64,000 bases of DNA from Streptacidiphilus jiangxiensis (GTDB taxonomy: Bacteria > Actinomycetota > Actinomycetes > Streptomycetales > Streptomycetaceae), in assembly GCF_900109465.1 (NCBI RefSeq), contig NZ_FOAZ01000003.1, positions 475,141-539,140 on the forward strand, written 5' to 3'. Numbering within the stretch: position 1 is the stretch's first letter; the number at the start of each line of letters is the position of its first letter. Shown in pieces: positions 40,656 through 49,026 of the stretch. The notes under the pieces were generated by a model. That model searched no databases, was not told the DNA's origin, and worked only from the letters and a program-made list of their open reading frames with translations. Position numbers and translations under genes: made by a program.

Positions 40656-40950
40656 TCATCCCGCCAACAGCCTCCGCCCGGTGCGGGCCGCGGCCAGCGC
40701 CGGATCACCTACAGGTGAAGGTGGTGCTCGCCGCAGCACCCAGGGATCCCTGGCGGTCACCGTCACCCGGTGGACCCCGAGCCGGCTGGGCCGACCCTGG
40801 ACCAGGCCGGAGCCGCGCAGGGTCAGCCCCGCGGGCAGCCCCTTGACGCTGACGGTCACCGGATGTGGGTCGGCCGAGTCGTGCGCGCCGAGCCGTAGGT
40901 GGATCGAGGCGGCACCCTCCCGGATCGGCGCGGTCGACGACAGGGCTTTC
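40656..40950 (-). pseudogene. Remnant of an Ig-like (He_PIG) domain
   Basis: The minus strand reads through about 95 codons including VTVSVKGLPAGLTLRG and RLGVHRVTVTARD, the consensus of the putative-Ig (He_PIG) fold found in secreted enzymes and adhesins. No start codon or signal peptide precedes it, and the downstream maleylpyruvate-isomerase-like gene's promoter overlaps its upstream end, so it is a leftover C-terminal piece of a larger extracellular protein. Rest of the 40595-40987 gap has no other feature apart from that gene's -10 box. Confidence 0.5.
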
Positions 40951-40987
40951 CGATCACGCTGTCCGCGCCCGTCAGTAGGCTGCTGAC

Positions 40988-41791
40988 ATGCCGCCAGCTC
41001 CGCGTTCCCGCGCCCGCACCTACGACCGGCTCAAGTCCCGTGCCGCGCTGCGTGCGCAGGCGCGGGCGATCGGGGAGGTGGTGGCCGGGCTCGACGACGC
41101 GCGGCTGGAGCTGCCGACGCGGCTCGGGGACTGGCGGGTGCGCCATCTCGTGGCCCACCTCGCGGGCGCGCTCGACGCGGTGCCGCGGTTCCTCGCGGCG
41201 CCCGACGACGGGCGGGCCCTGTCCACCATCGCGGACTGGGCTGCCGGGACGGCCGGCTCCGCCGGCGCGATCGAGCAGGACGCGGTCGAGCGGGCCGCCG
41301 CGCTCGGGGACGTCCGCACGGCCTACGCGCAGGCCTCGGACGCCGCGCTGGTGGTGCTCGACGCCGACCACGACCCCGGGACGCGGATCGTGCACCGCCG
41401 GGGCGCCATGCTCCTGGACGACTACCTGGTCACCCGCCTGGTCGAGACCGTCGTCCACGCCGACGACCTCGCCGACGCGCTCTCCCTCGATGCCTTCCCC
41501 CATGACCGGCACGCCCTCGCCTCCGCCTGCCGGGTGCTCGCCGACGCGCTCGCCGCCAAGGCGCCGGGAGGCTCGGTCGAGCTGCGGATCCCGCCGTTCG
41601 CGGTGGTCCAGTGCGTCGAGGGGCCACGGCACACGCGCGGCACGCCGCCGAACGTCGTCGAGACCTCCCCGCTGCCCTGGATCCGCCTCGCCACCGGCCG
41701 TCTGACCTGGGCGAACGCTGTGGACGTGGCGGAACTCACGGCCAGTGGTGAGCGCAGTGATCTGTCCTCGCTACTGCCAGTGATGGCCTGA
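40988..41791 (+). CDS. Maleylpyruvate isomerase/DinB-fold family protein (SCP-like C-term)
   Basis: 267 residues. The N-terminal four-helix DinB-like part has the expected metal-binding histidines in HLVAHLAG and VETVVHADDLA; the C-terminal 90 residues resemble a sterol-carrier-like domain (SVELRIPPFAVVQCVEG). Family members use mycothiol as a cofactor in actinobacteria; the substrate is unknown. TAGGCT ends 6 nt before the ATG (leaderless). Sits 90 bp upstream of purF in the same direction, a conserved arrangement. Confidence 0.82.
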   Translation: MPPAPRSRARTYDRLKSRAALRAQARAIGEVVAGLDDARLELPTRLGDWRVRHLVAHLAGALDAVPRFLAAPDDGRALSTIADWAAGTAGSAGAIEQDAVERAAALGDVRTAYAQASDAALVVLDADHDPGTRIVHRRGAMLLDDYLVTRLVETVVHADDLADALSLDAFPHDRHALASACRVLADALAAKAPGGSVELRIPPFAVVQCVEGPRHTRGTPPNVVETSPLPWIRLATGRLTWANAVDVAELTASGERSDLSSLLPVMA

Positions 41792-41797
41792 GGTCGA

Positions 41798-41809
41798 TCT
41801 ACGCGCGTC
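41798..41809 (+). promoter_or_regulatory. TCTACGCGCGTC motif upstream of purF
   Basis: Exact copy of the 12-mer upstream of purS; 60 bp before the purF -10 box TAGACT (41869-41874). Both copies are preceded by GA. Confidence 0.5.
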
Positions 41810-41881
41810 CACGGGCCTTCCCGGCGGTCGGCGATCTTCGCCGTTCGGCCCGGCGTGTCGACCTGCCCTAGACTCGATGAC

Positions 41882-43456
41882 GTGCCACGCGGTGACGGAC
41901 GACTCAGCCATGACCTCCTCCCCGGCGAGAAGGGCCCGCAGGACGCCTGCGGCGTCTTCGGCGTCTGGGCCCCCGGCGAAGAGGTTTCCAAGCTCACTTA
42001 CTTCGCGCTCTACGCCCTGCAGCACCGCGGACAGGAGTCCGCGGGAATCGCGGTGAGCAACGGCTCGCAGATCCTGGTCTACAAGGACATGGGTCTCGTG
42101 TCGCAGGTCTTCGACGAGACCTCTCTCAACTCCCTCCAGGGCCACATCGCGGTCGGCCACTGCCGCTACTCCACCACCGGTTCCTCGGTGTGGGAGAACG
42201 CGCAGCCGACCTTCCGGGCGACCGCCCACGGCAGCCTCGCGCTCGGCCACAACGGCAACCTGGTCAACACTGCCGAGCTGGCCCAGCTGGTCGCCGAGCT
42301 GCCCGGCGAGGAGCACGTCTCCCGCTCCGGCCGCGCCGCCGTCACCAACGACACGGACCTGCTCACCGCGCTGCTCGCGGGCCAGCCGGACCTCTCCATC
42401 GAGGAGACGGCCCGCCAGGTCCTGCCGAACGTCAAGGGCGCCTTCTCGCTGGTCTTCATGGACGAGCAGACCCTCTACGCCGCCCGCGACCCGCAGGGCA
42501 TCCGCCCGCTGGTGCTGGGCCGCCTGGAGCGCGGCTGGGTCGTCGCGTCGGAGACCGCCGCCCTGGACATCGTCGGCGCCTCCTTCATCCGCGAGGTCGA
42601 GCCGGGTGAGCTCATCGCCGTCGACGAGAACGGCCTGCGCACCTCCCGCTTCGCCGAGGCCGCGCCCAAGGGCTGCGTCTTCGAGTACGTCTACCTGGCC
42701 CGCCCGGACACCACCATCGCCGGCCGCAACGTGCACCTCTCCCGCGTGGAGATGGGCCGCACGCTGGCCAAGGAGGCCCCGGTCGAGGCCGACCTGGTGA
42801 TAGCGACCCCGGAGTCCGGCACCCCGGCCGCGATCGGCTACGCCGAGGCCAGCGGCATCCCGTTCGGCTCCGGCCTGGTCAAGAACGCCTACGTGGGCCG
42901 GACCTTCATCCAGCCCAACCAGACCATCCGCCAGCTCGGCATCCGGCTCAAGCTGAACCCGCTGAAGGACGTCATCCGCGGCAAGCGGCTGGTCGTCGTG
43001 GACGACTCGATCGTCCGCGGCAACACCCAGCGCGCCCTGGTCCGGATGCTGCGCGAGGCCGGTGCGGCCGAGGTCCACATCCGGATCTCCTCGCCGCCGG
43101 TCAAGTGGCCCTGCTTCTACGGCATCGACTTCGCCACCCGCGCGGAGCTGATCGCCAACGGCCTGTCCGTCGACGAGATCGCCGCCTCGCTGGGCGCCGA
43201 CTCGCTCGCCTACATCTCCATCGACGGCATGATCGCCGCCACGGACCAGCCCAAGGACCGGCTCTGCCGGGCGTGCTTCGACGGGGAGTACCCCGTCGAG
43301 CTGCCCGACCCGGAGCTGCTGGGCAAGCACCTGCTGGAGGCGGAGATCTCCGCCGCCAAGCAGCCCCCGGCCACCCGCGGCAACCGCTCGGACGTCGACG
43401 GCGTGCAGACGCTGCTCGGCGGCCCCGGCGCGGCGGACGCCCTGCGGCGTCCGTGA
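41882..43456 (+). CDS. purF: Amidophosphoribosyltransferase
   Basis: 524 residues. First committed enzyme of purine synthesis: PRPP plus glutamine gives phosphoribosylamine. A 22-residue propeptide precedes the N-terminal nucleophile C23 (ACGVFG); PRPP-binding motif RLVVVDDSIVRGNT near 370; four Cys for the Fe-S type enzyme are plausible (e.g. PCFYGID, LCRACF). GTG start with TAGACT 7 nt upstream, no Shine-Dalgarno. Forms a unit with purM. Confidence 0.96.
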   Translation: MPRGDGRLSHDLLPGEKGPQDACGVFGVWAPGEEVSKLTYFALYALQHRGQESAGIAVSNGSQILVYKDMGLVSQVFDETSLNSLQGHIAVGHCRYSTTGSSVWENAQPTFRATAHGSLALGHNGNLVNTAELAQLVAELPGEEHVSRSGRAAVTNDTDLLTALLAGQPDLSIEETARQVLPNVKGAFSLVFMDEQTLYAARDPQGIRPLVLGRLERGWVVASETAALDIVGASFIREVEPGELIAVDENGLRTSRFAEAAPKGCVFEYVYLARPDTTIAGRNVHLSRVEMGRTLAKEAPVEADLVIATPESGTPAAIGYAEASGIPFGSGLVKNAYVGRTFIQPNQTIRQLGIRLKLNPLKDVIRGKRLVVVDDSIVRGNTQRALVRMLREAGAAEVHIRISSPPVKWPCFYGIDFATRAELIANGLSVDEIAASLGADSLAYISIDGMIAATDQPKDRLCRACFDGEYPVELPDPELLGKHLLEAEISAAKQPPATRGNRSDVDGVQTLLGGPGAADALRRP

Positions 43457-43471
43457 GCCCCCAGGCTTCCT

Positions 43472-43508
43472 CCCACCCTCCCCCAGCCTCCGGCCGGGGG
43501 GACCCCCA
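43472..43508. repeat. Streptomycete CCCCCAGCC-type intergenic hairpin
   Basis: Inverted repeat CCCCC-A-GCC-TCC-GGC-C-GGGGG followed by GACCCCC in the purF-purM gap. The same short element is common between streptomycete genes. May reduce purM expression or tune mRNA decay. Confidence 0.6.
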
Positions 43509-43573
43509 TCCCGCCGCCACCCTTGTTCCAGGCGCTTCGCGCCGCACCTCCCGTGACCCGAAAGGGCCGTCCC

Positions 43574-44650
43574 GTGTCTGACCAGTCCACCGGTGCCACC
43601 TACGCCGCCGCCGGCGTCTCCATCGAGGCCGGGGACCTGGCCGTCGAGATGATGAAGAAGTGGGTGGCCAAGGCCACCCGCCCCGAGGTCGTGGGCGGCC
43701 TCGGGGGCTTCGCCGGCCTCTTCGACGCCAGCGCGTTCAAGCGCTACGACCGCCCGCTGCTGGCCACGGCCACGGACGGCGTGGGCACCAAGGTGGCCCT
43801 GGCCGCGGCCATGGACAAGCACGACACGATCGGCCACGACCTGGTCGGCATGGTCGTCGACGACCTGGTCGTCTGCGGCGCCGAGCCGCTGTTCATGACG
43901 GACTACATCTGCGTCGGCAAGGTCCACCCGGAGCGGGTCGCGCAGATCGTCAAGGGCATCGCCGAGGGCTGCGCGCTCGCCGGCTGCGCCCTGGTCGGCG
44001 GCGAGACCGCCGAGCACCCGGGCCTGCTCGGCCCGGACGAGTACGACGTGGCGGGCGCGGGCACCGGCGTGGTCGAGGCGGACCGGCTGCTGGGCGCGGA
44101 GCGCGTGCGCGCCGGCGACGTGGTCATCGCGATGGCGGCGTCCGGTCTGCACAGCAACGGCTACTCGCTGGTCCGGCACGTCCTGCTGAAGGAAGCCGGC
44201 TGGCAGCTGGACCGGGAGGTCCCGGAGTTCGGCCGCACCCTCGGCGAGGAGCTGCTGGAGCCCACCCGGATCTACTCGCTGGACTGTCTGGCGCTGACCC
44301 GCGCCGCCGAGATCCACGCCTTCTCCCACGTCACCGGCGGCGGCCTGGCGGCCAACCTGGCCCGCGTCATCCCGAGCCACCTGCACGCGCGCCTGGACCG
44401 CGGCACGTGGACGCCGATGCCGGTGTTCCAGACGGTGGCCGAGGTGGGCCGCATGGAGACGCTGGAGATCGAGAAGACGCTCAACATGGGCATCGGCATG
44501 GTCGCCGTCGTCCCGCAGGAGTCCGTGGACGCCGTCCTGGCGGTCCTGGAGGACCGCGACGTGGAGGCCTGGATCCTGGGCGACATCGTCGACCGTGCGG
44601 GCGACTACGCCAAGGCTGAGGGCGCCGCGCTGTACGGCGCGTACGCGTAA
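43574..44650 (+). CDS. purM: Phosphoribosylformylglycinamidine cyclo-ligase (AIR synthase)
   Basis: 358 residues. Closes the imidazole ring (FGAM to AIR). ATATDGVGTKVALA near 75, MVVDDLVVCGAEPL and GGETAEHPGLLGPDEYDVAG are family motifs. GTG start with AAAGGG. 117 bp after purF, co-directional. Followed by two large hairpins. Confidence 0.96.
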   Translation: MSDQSTGATYAAAGVSIEAGDLAVEMMKKWVAKATRPEVVGGLGGFAGLFDASAFKRYDRPLLATATDGVGTKVALAAAMDKHDTIGHDLVGMVVDDLVVCGAEPLFMTDYICVGKVHPERVAQIVKGIAEGCALAGCALVGGETAEHPGLLGPDEYDVAGAGTGVVEADRLLGAERVRAGDVVIAMAASGLHSNGYSLVRHVLLKEAGWQLDREVPEFGRTLGEELLEPTRIYSLDCLALTRAAEIHAFSHVTGGGLAANLARVIPSHLHARLDRGTWTPMPVFQTVAEVGRMETLEIEKTLNMGIGMVAVVPQESVDAVLAVLEDRDVEAWILGDIVDRAGDYAKAEGAALYGAYA

Positions 44651-44651
44651 C

Positions 44652-44760
44652 CCTCAGGGGCGCGAGGAACGGCGCGAGGAACCACCGCGTGCGGATGGCC
44701 CTGAACGTTCAGGACCATCCGCACAGGTGGCTTGTCGCGCCGTTCCTCGCGCCCCTGAGG
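44652..44760. repeat. Long intergenic palindromic repeat, copy 2
   Basis: Starts 1 bp after the purM stop. Arms CCTCAGGGGCGCGAGGAAC and complement pair almost perfectly, and the centre pairs again (GTGCGGATGG/CCATCCGCAC), giving one hairpin of about 109 nt. Confidence 0.9.
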
Positions 44761-44773
44761 TGCAACTGAACCA

Positions 44774-44816
44774 ACGACGAAGGGCCGACCCAGCTTCGCT
44801 GGATCGGCTTCGTCGT
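44774..44816. terminator. Hairpin terminator between purM and DUF3073 gene
   Basis: Stem ACGACGAAG ... CTTCGTCGT with inner pairs GCCGA/TCGGC and CCAGC/GCTGG around TTCG. Lies between convergent genes. Confidence 0.85.
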
Positions 44817-44834
44817 ATTCAGGGTGTGGTGACG

Positions 44835-45086
44835 TCAGGCTCGTTTGCGCGAGGGACTCTCGTCAACGTCCTCGTCGTCGTCCACGTCGTTGTACAGCTG
44901 TGCGTACGAGGCGTAAGGATCGTCGTCCTCGTCCTCGTCGTCCTCGAACGGTTCCGGATTGACCGTGTCGCTCGTGTCCGACACGCCCAGCTCATTAGCC
45001 AGGCGTGACGCGTCGAAGCCGCCGCTGTTGTACTTCAGCTGGCGGGCGACCTTTGTCTGCTTGGCCTTGGCCCGGCCGCGCCCCAT
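44835..45086 (-). CDS. DUF3073 family protein
   Basis: 83 residues: basic N-terminus MGRGRAKAKQTKVARQLKY, middle NSGGFDASRLANELG, acidic Asp/Glu-rich tail, basic end SRKRA. DUF3073 is a conserved actinobacterial small protein always next to purM. Function unknown; charge pattern suggests nucleic-acid or ribosome contact. Confidence 0.88.
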   Translation of the reverse strand: MGRGRAKAKQTKVARQLKYNSGGFDASRLANELGVSDTSDTVNPEPFEDDEDEDDDPYASYAQLYNDVDDDEDVDESPSRKRA

Positions 45087-45129
45087 GGCTCGACCCCCTC
45101 AACGACGGAGCCCTTGGCCCCGAGTCTTG

Positions 45130-45267
45130 TCACGCGTTCATGATTCGGAACGGCTCCTCGCCGAAGATGAGAGAGCCGGTCCTTAGAGCAACAACGGTAC
45201 CTGCTTCCAGCGCCGTACGGTACGCCGCCTGTGCGACGTGGCGCATGCCACCCCGGGTTGTGACCAT
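45130..45267 (-). CDS. Possible small protein, 45 residues
   Basis: Reading frame starting MVTTRGGMRHVAQAAYRTAL and ending SLIFGEEPFRIMNA. Balanced amino acid composition suggests coding, but third-position G+C is lower than in the neighbours. Alternative starts are ATG 45300 (56 aa) or 45246 (38 aa, with GGGG upstream). Shorter than usual annotation cut-offs. The rest of the 45087-45450 gap contains only the vdh terminator. Confidence 0.4.
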   Translation of the reverse strand: MVTTRGGMRHVAQAAYRTALEAGTVVALRTGSLIFGEEPFRIMNA

Positions 45268-45371
45268 ATTGATGCAGGTCAAGGCCACAAAAAGGGGCAT
45301 GGAAGGCGCCTTGGGCCGCGCGTCCCAAGTGACCGTTCCGACACGATTATCCCCCGTACGGGCAAGGGGTA

Positions 45372-45417
45372 TCCCCCGGACGGGGGCGTCAGGTGAGAAC
45401 GCCGTTCCCGTCCGGGG
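45372..45417 (-). terminator. vdh terminator
   Basis: 12-bp perfect arms CCCCCGGACGGG / CCCGTCCGGGGG around a loop that itself pairs (GGCGT/ACGCC). An extra near-copy of the left arm lies 20-25 bp further out. Confidence 0.75.
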
Positions 45418-45450
45418 GCCCTGCGCGGAGCTGTGGGGGAGCTGTCGGTC

Positions 45451-46578
45451 CTAACGCGAGCGCGGCAGGAGGATCGTCCGGAGGCGGCCGACCTCGGCCA
45501 TCCGACGCTCGGCGAGGCGGTCCGCGGCGACGGCCGGCGGGACGCCGTCCGAGTCGGCGAGGGCGAAGATCTCCAGGGTGGTGTCGAAGATCTTCGAGGC
45601 CTTGGCCTTGGCCCGGTCGAAGTTGAAGCCCTCGATCTCGTCCGCCACCTGGATCACGCCACCGGCGTTGATCACGTAGTCGGGCGCGTAGAGGATGCCG
45701 CGGTCCGCCAGGTCCTTCTCCACGCCGGGGTGCGCCAGCTGGTTGTTGGCGGCACCGGCGACGATCTTCGCGGTCAGCGCGGGGACGGTCTCGTCGTTCA
45801 GCGCGCCACCGAGCGCGCAGGGGGCGTAGACGTCCAGGTTCGCGCGGATCAGCGCGTCGGTGTCGGCGGCGACCTCGACGCCCGGGTGCGCGGCGCGCAC
45901 GCGGTTGACCGCGTCCTCGCGCACGTCCGTGATGACGACCTGCGCGCCGTCCTCGATCAGGTGCTCGACCAGGTAGTGGCCGACCTTGCCGATGCCCGCC
46001 ACGCCGACCCGGCGACCCTCGAGGGAGGGGGAGCCCCACTTGTGCTGCGCGGCGGCGCGCATGCCCTGGAAGACGCCGAAGGAGGTGAGGACCGAGGAGT
46101 CGCCGGCGCCGCCGTACTCGGGGGAGCGGCCGGTGACGAAGTCGCACTCGCGGGCGATGACGTCCATGTCGGCGACGTAGGTGCCCACGTCGCAGGCCGT
46201 CACGTAGCGGCCGTTCAGCGACTGCACGAAGCGGCCGTAGGCGCGCAGCAGTGCCTCAGTCTTGATCTTGGTCGGGTCGCCGATGATGACGGCCTTGCCG
46301 CCGCCCAGGTCGAGGCCGGCCATGGCGTTCTTGTAGGACATGCCACGCGAGAGGTTGAGGGCGTCCTGGACGGCCTCCTCCTCGGTCGCGTAGGGGTGGA
46401 ACCGGGTTCCGCCGAGGGCGGGGCCCAGAGCGGTGGAGTGGATCGCGATGACGGCCTTCAGGCCGGTGTCGCGGTCGTGGCACAGGACGACCTGCTCATG
46501 GCTGTCGCCGGGCGCCGCATTGGGGTCTGTCGCGAAGATCCGGCTGAGTACGCCGGAACGCTCACTGACATCGGTCAC
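45451..46578 (-). CDS. vdh: Valine/leucine dehydrogenase
   Basis: 375 residues, Glu/Leu/Phe/Val dehydrogenase family. Oxidatively deaminates branched-chain amino acids with NAD+. Catalytic lysines K83 ([10 protein letters not shown]) and K95 (LGGGKAVI); Rossmann motif [14 protein letters not shown] near 185. GTG at 46578 with GGAG 9 nt upstream is chosen; longer frames upstream lack ribosome sites. Supplies 2-oxo acids for branched-chain fatty acids and polyketides. Divergent from a conserved hypothetical gene 205 bp away. Confidence 0.93.
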   Translation of the reverse strand: MTDVSERSGVLSRIFATDPNAAPGDSHEQVVLCHDRDTGLKAVIAIHSTALGPALGGTRFHPYATEEEAVQDALNLSRGMSYKNAMAGLDLGGGKAVIIGDPTKIKTEALLRAYGRFVQSLNGRYVTACDVGTYVADMDVIARECDFVTGRSPEYGGAGDSSVLTSFGVFQGMRAAAQHKWGSPSLEGRRVGVAGIGKVGHYLVEHLIEDGAQVVITDVREDAVNRVRAAHPGVEVAADTDALIRANLDVYAPCALGGALNDETVPALTAKIVAGAANNQLAHPGVEKDLADRGILYAPDYVINAGGVIQVADEIEGFNFDRAKAKASKIFDTTLEIFALADSDGVPPAVAADRLAERRMAEVGRLRTILLPRSR

Positions 46579-46783
46579 GGTGGTGACTCCATTGTCGACG
46601 TGCGTCCGCTGTCTGTGGTGCGGACGTTCTGTGTGAAGCGTAGGTCCGCCGCGACGTCGCGCGGTACGGGGTCCCAGCAGGCGGACCCGGCACGGCGGGT
46701 CGGGCAGGCCACGGGCGGCCCCGGCGGGAGCGGACCCGGGGCTTCCGGGGCGCCGGGGGCGTCCGGCATGCGACGATGCCAAG

Positions 46784-47731
46784 GTGCCTACGCTGCGGAC
46801 CTCGGTACATCCTCCCTATGCCGCCTACTTGCGCGTCTACGAGCCCCTGGCCGCCTTCGCGGAGCCGGAACGCTCGTACTGGCAGAGCTACGCCGCCGAG
46901 GGCCCGCGGCTCGGTGCCGTCGACGAGCACCGGGCCCGGCTGGCCGATCTGACCGCGGTGCCGCCCCTGGCCGTGCCCGAGCAGGAGAGCCGCGACGCCT
47001 TCGTGCACGAGGCCGACGGCGTCCTCTACCTCTGCCCCTGGCGGACCCGGCTGCGCAGTTGGCTGGCCCTGTCGGAGCTGACGGACGAGCTGCCGCCGTC
47101 GCTGCTGGACGCGGTCGTACCGCCGGTGGTGCGGGCGCAGGCCGAGTCGGACTGGGACCGCTGGCGCGCCCAGCACCCCGACGGCCGCCCGTGGATCCTC
47201 ACCAGCACCTGGAGCATCCCGGTGCGCTGGTTCCTGCTCTTCGCGGAGGAGGAGCGCGAGTACATCCCCGCCGGGACGGAGACCGAGGTCGAGGGTGTGG
47301 TCGAGGCCCCCGGGCACGAGGACGGTGACGGACCCGGGTCCTCGGCCGACGCGCGGGAGGAGAGCACCGGCGTGAAGCGGAGCTCCGCGCCGGTGCTGCG
47401 CTACCGGACGCCGATGGCCCAGGCCCGGCGCCGGGTTGCCCGCGGCTTCCGGGTGCTGCGCGAGACCCTGGACGCCGGCCCGCTGGTCGACGGCGTCGAG
47501 GAGGTCGGCCGCTGGCTGGAGGAGTTCCACCCGCGCTCGCTGGTGGAGCTGGACTACGGCGGCCTGGTGCACGCGATCCCGGAGCAGCGGCTGGTCGCGG
47601 ACCGGTCCGCGGAGGAGGTGGCCGAGGGCGTGGCCGCGTTGCGCGAGGGCGACCCGGTCCGGGCCGGGCGCTACTACCGGGCGCTCACCGAGCGCTGGCG
47701 CCGGGTCCAGGAGCTCCAGTTCGCGAACTGA
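46784..47731 (+). CDS. Conserved hypothetical protein
   Basis: 315 residues, GTG start. No signal or membrane segment. Charged, with an acidic disordered insert at about 165-205 ([16 protein letters not shown]). Start [20 protein letters not shown] and the middle [23 protein letters not shown] are its best landmarks. I know no family name; its place between vdh and bldC is conserved in streptomycetes (SCO4090-like, from memory). Confidence 0.8.
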   Translation: MPTLRTSVHPPYAAYLRVYEPLAAFAEPERSYWQSYAAEGPRLGAVDEHRARLADLTAVPPLAVPEQESRDAFVHEADGVLYLCPWRTRLRSWLALSELTDELPPSLLDAVVPPVVRAQAESDWDRWRAQHPDGRPWILTSTWSIPVRWFLLFAEEEREYIPAGTETEVEGVVEAPGHEDGDGPGSSADAREESTGVKRSSAPVLRYRTPMAQARRRVARGFRVLRETLDAGPLVDGVEEVGRWLEEFHPRSLVELDYGGLVHAIPEQRLVADRSAEEVAEGVAALREGDPVRAGRYYRALTERWRRVQELQFAN

Positions 47732-47849
47732 GACGGGAGCCCCCGCACCCGTCTCACGCGGCCCGGCGGGGCCGTCCAGCGGCCTGTCACCACGGCCAAT
47801 GGTCACAGCATCAGCACAGCTCAGAGGCGGGTCGGCGACGACGGATGGG

Positions 47850-47861
47850 TCTACGCGCGTC
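47850..47861 (+). promoter_or_regulatory. TCTACGCGCGTC motif, third copy
   Basis: Exact match to the purS and purF copies, 565 bp before bldC and 119 bp after the preceding stop. Confidence 0.4.
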
Positions 47862-47976
47862 CAGCCCTGGCGGAGATCCGCCACGACCGATCACGCCATG
47901 GACGGCCGACGGACCAGTCGGACATGCGTGGCACCATCTCCTCAGACGTCACAGGGGCGCTTATCCCGTCTCCACA

Positions 47977-47992
47977 TGGGACCTAGGTCCCA
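47977..47992. promoter_or_regulatory. Perfect 16-bp palindrome upstream of bldC
   Basis: TGGGACCTAGGTCCCA; a dimeric regulator site is likely. It lies 40 bp upstream of the candidate -35. Confidence 0.5.
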
Positions 47993-48414
47993 GATCGGGT
48001 CAATCCCCCATCAACGTGACGTGACTCACCGTTGACGCGAAGGTCGCACTGGGTGTCAAAATAGGACAACCAGCCTCACTGCGGACCCACTCTGCCCACG
48101 TAAGAGTGGATCTGCGGACATTGAGGGCCTTCGCGGGGGAAGCGGGGGTTCCTGATGCCGTAACTGGGGGTCGCTTTGCGGTGACTGTCCGTTATGGCAT
48201 GGTCCATCGTCATCCGTGGAGCTTGGCCCCTGAGGGGTCAATTCCCCCGGTTTGGCTGATTGGACTGGACGGATGGTGTAGTTGTAGTGCCAAGGACAAG
48301 CCGTTCGTCCTATTACCGACTTGGTAGCCGGTGGCCATTTCGGACATCGCACACCAAGGTGCAGAATTTCTAGGAAAGAACCGTGTTGGTTCGGTTCTCC
48401 CGAGGAGGCCGCTC

Positions 48415-48621
48415 ATGACCGCTCGTACCCCTGATGCCGAACCCCTGCTGACGCCGGCCGAGGTCGCCACCATGTTCCGCGTTGACCCGAAGACGGTCAC
48501 TCGCTGGGCCAAGGCTGGCAAGCTCACCTCGATCCGGACGCTGGGGGGTCACCGCCGCTACCGCGAGGCGGAGGTGCGCGCCCTGCTTGCGGGTATTCCG
48601 CAGCAGCGCACGGAGGCCTGA
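48415..48621 (+). CDS. bldC: BldC, MerR-like developmental regulator
   Basis: 68 residues, exactly the size of Streptomyces BldC. Single winged-helix MerR-type DNA-binding domain (LLTPAEVATMFRVDPKTVTRWAKAGKLTSIRTLGGHRRYREAEVR) without effector domain. BldC binds direct repeats cooperatively and delays entry into development. CGAGGAGG before the ATG at 48415. Own terminator downstream. Confidence 0.97.
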   Translation: MTARTPDAEPLLTPAEVATMFRVDPKTVTRWAKAGKLTSIRTLGGHRRYREAEVRALLAGIPQQRTEA

Positions 48622-48643
48622 GAGGGCTTCGAGTACAGCTTTG

Positions 48644-48688
48644 AACTGCATCGGACTCCGCCGGGTCCGATGCAGTTCTTTTTGTTTT
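48644..48688 (+). terminator. bldC intrinsic terminator
   Basis: Perfect 13-bp stem AACTGCATCGGAC and complement with an 8-nt loop, followed by CTTTTTGTTTT: a textbook rho-independent terminator. Confidence 0.93.
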
Positions 48689-48853
48689 CCGGAATTAGCT
48701 TTTCTACATGTGCAATTGTATATATAAAATGAGCGGTCGCTCGGACGCCCCGAACGTGAGCAGGGATCAAGAAAAGTTAAGTGACTCGCGTCACACCCGT
48801 TGCAGGCGCCTCGTGCGGCCTCGTGCGCGCCGCGTCCAATGGCGGCGCAAACA
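48689..48853. other. A+T-rich intergenic stretch after bldC
   Basis: 48690-48735 is strongly A+T-rich for this genome (TGCAATTGTATATATAAAATG). No ORF. Possible Lsr2-family binding target or promoter for an unannotated transcript. Confidence 0.5.
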
Positions 48854-48887
48854 GATCAGCCCGGATCCGAGCGGATCCGGGCTGATC
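48854..48887 (-). terminator. tRNA-Asp terminator
   Basis: 16-bp perfect stem GATCAGCCCGGATCCG and complement, 2-nt loop, 9 bp past the 3' end of tRNA-Asp. Confidence 0.85.
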
Positions 48888-48895
48888 ATGCAAAG

Positions 48896-48969
48896 CGACC
48901 TCGACGGGACTTGAACCCGCGACCTCCACCTTGACAGGGTGGCGAGCTAACCAACTGCTCCACGAGGCC
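48896..48969 (-). tRNA. tRNA-Asp (anticodon GTC)
   Basis: 74-nt cloverleaf: acceptor GGCCTCG/CGAGGTC (one G-U), D-loop with TTGGTT, anticodon loop CTGTCAA, T-loop TTCAAGT, discriminator G. Confidence 0.95.
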
Positions 48970-49026
48970 TCGCTGCGAGACAGACTCTACTGCATCCTGG
49001 CGGGCGCGGTCGAATCGCCCTTCGAG

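Larger units (their letters stand above)
47732..48414 (+). other. Long regulatory region upstream of bldC
   Basis: 683 bp. Contains TCTACGCGCGTC (47850-47861), a perfect 16-bp palindrome TGGGACCTAGGTCCCA (47977-47992), a possible promoter TTGACG (48032-48037)-N19-CAAAAT (48057-48062), and a hairpin AGAACCG-N8-CGGTTCT (48377-48398) just before the bldC ribosome site. A 73-codon GTG frame (48106-48327) has poor start signals and I do not call it. The long leader is consistent with complex developmental control. Confidence 0.6.

Noticed and set aside
48106..48327. 73-codon GTG frame upstream of bldC
   Set aside because: Weak start signal, Trp- and Cys-rich unusual composition, low third-position G+C; more likely leader DNA.
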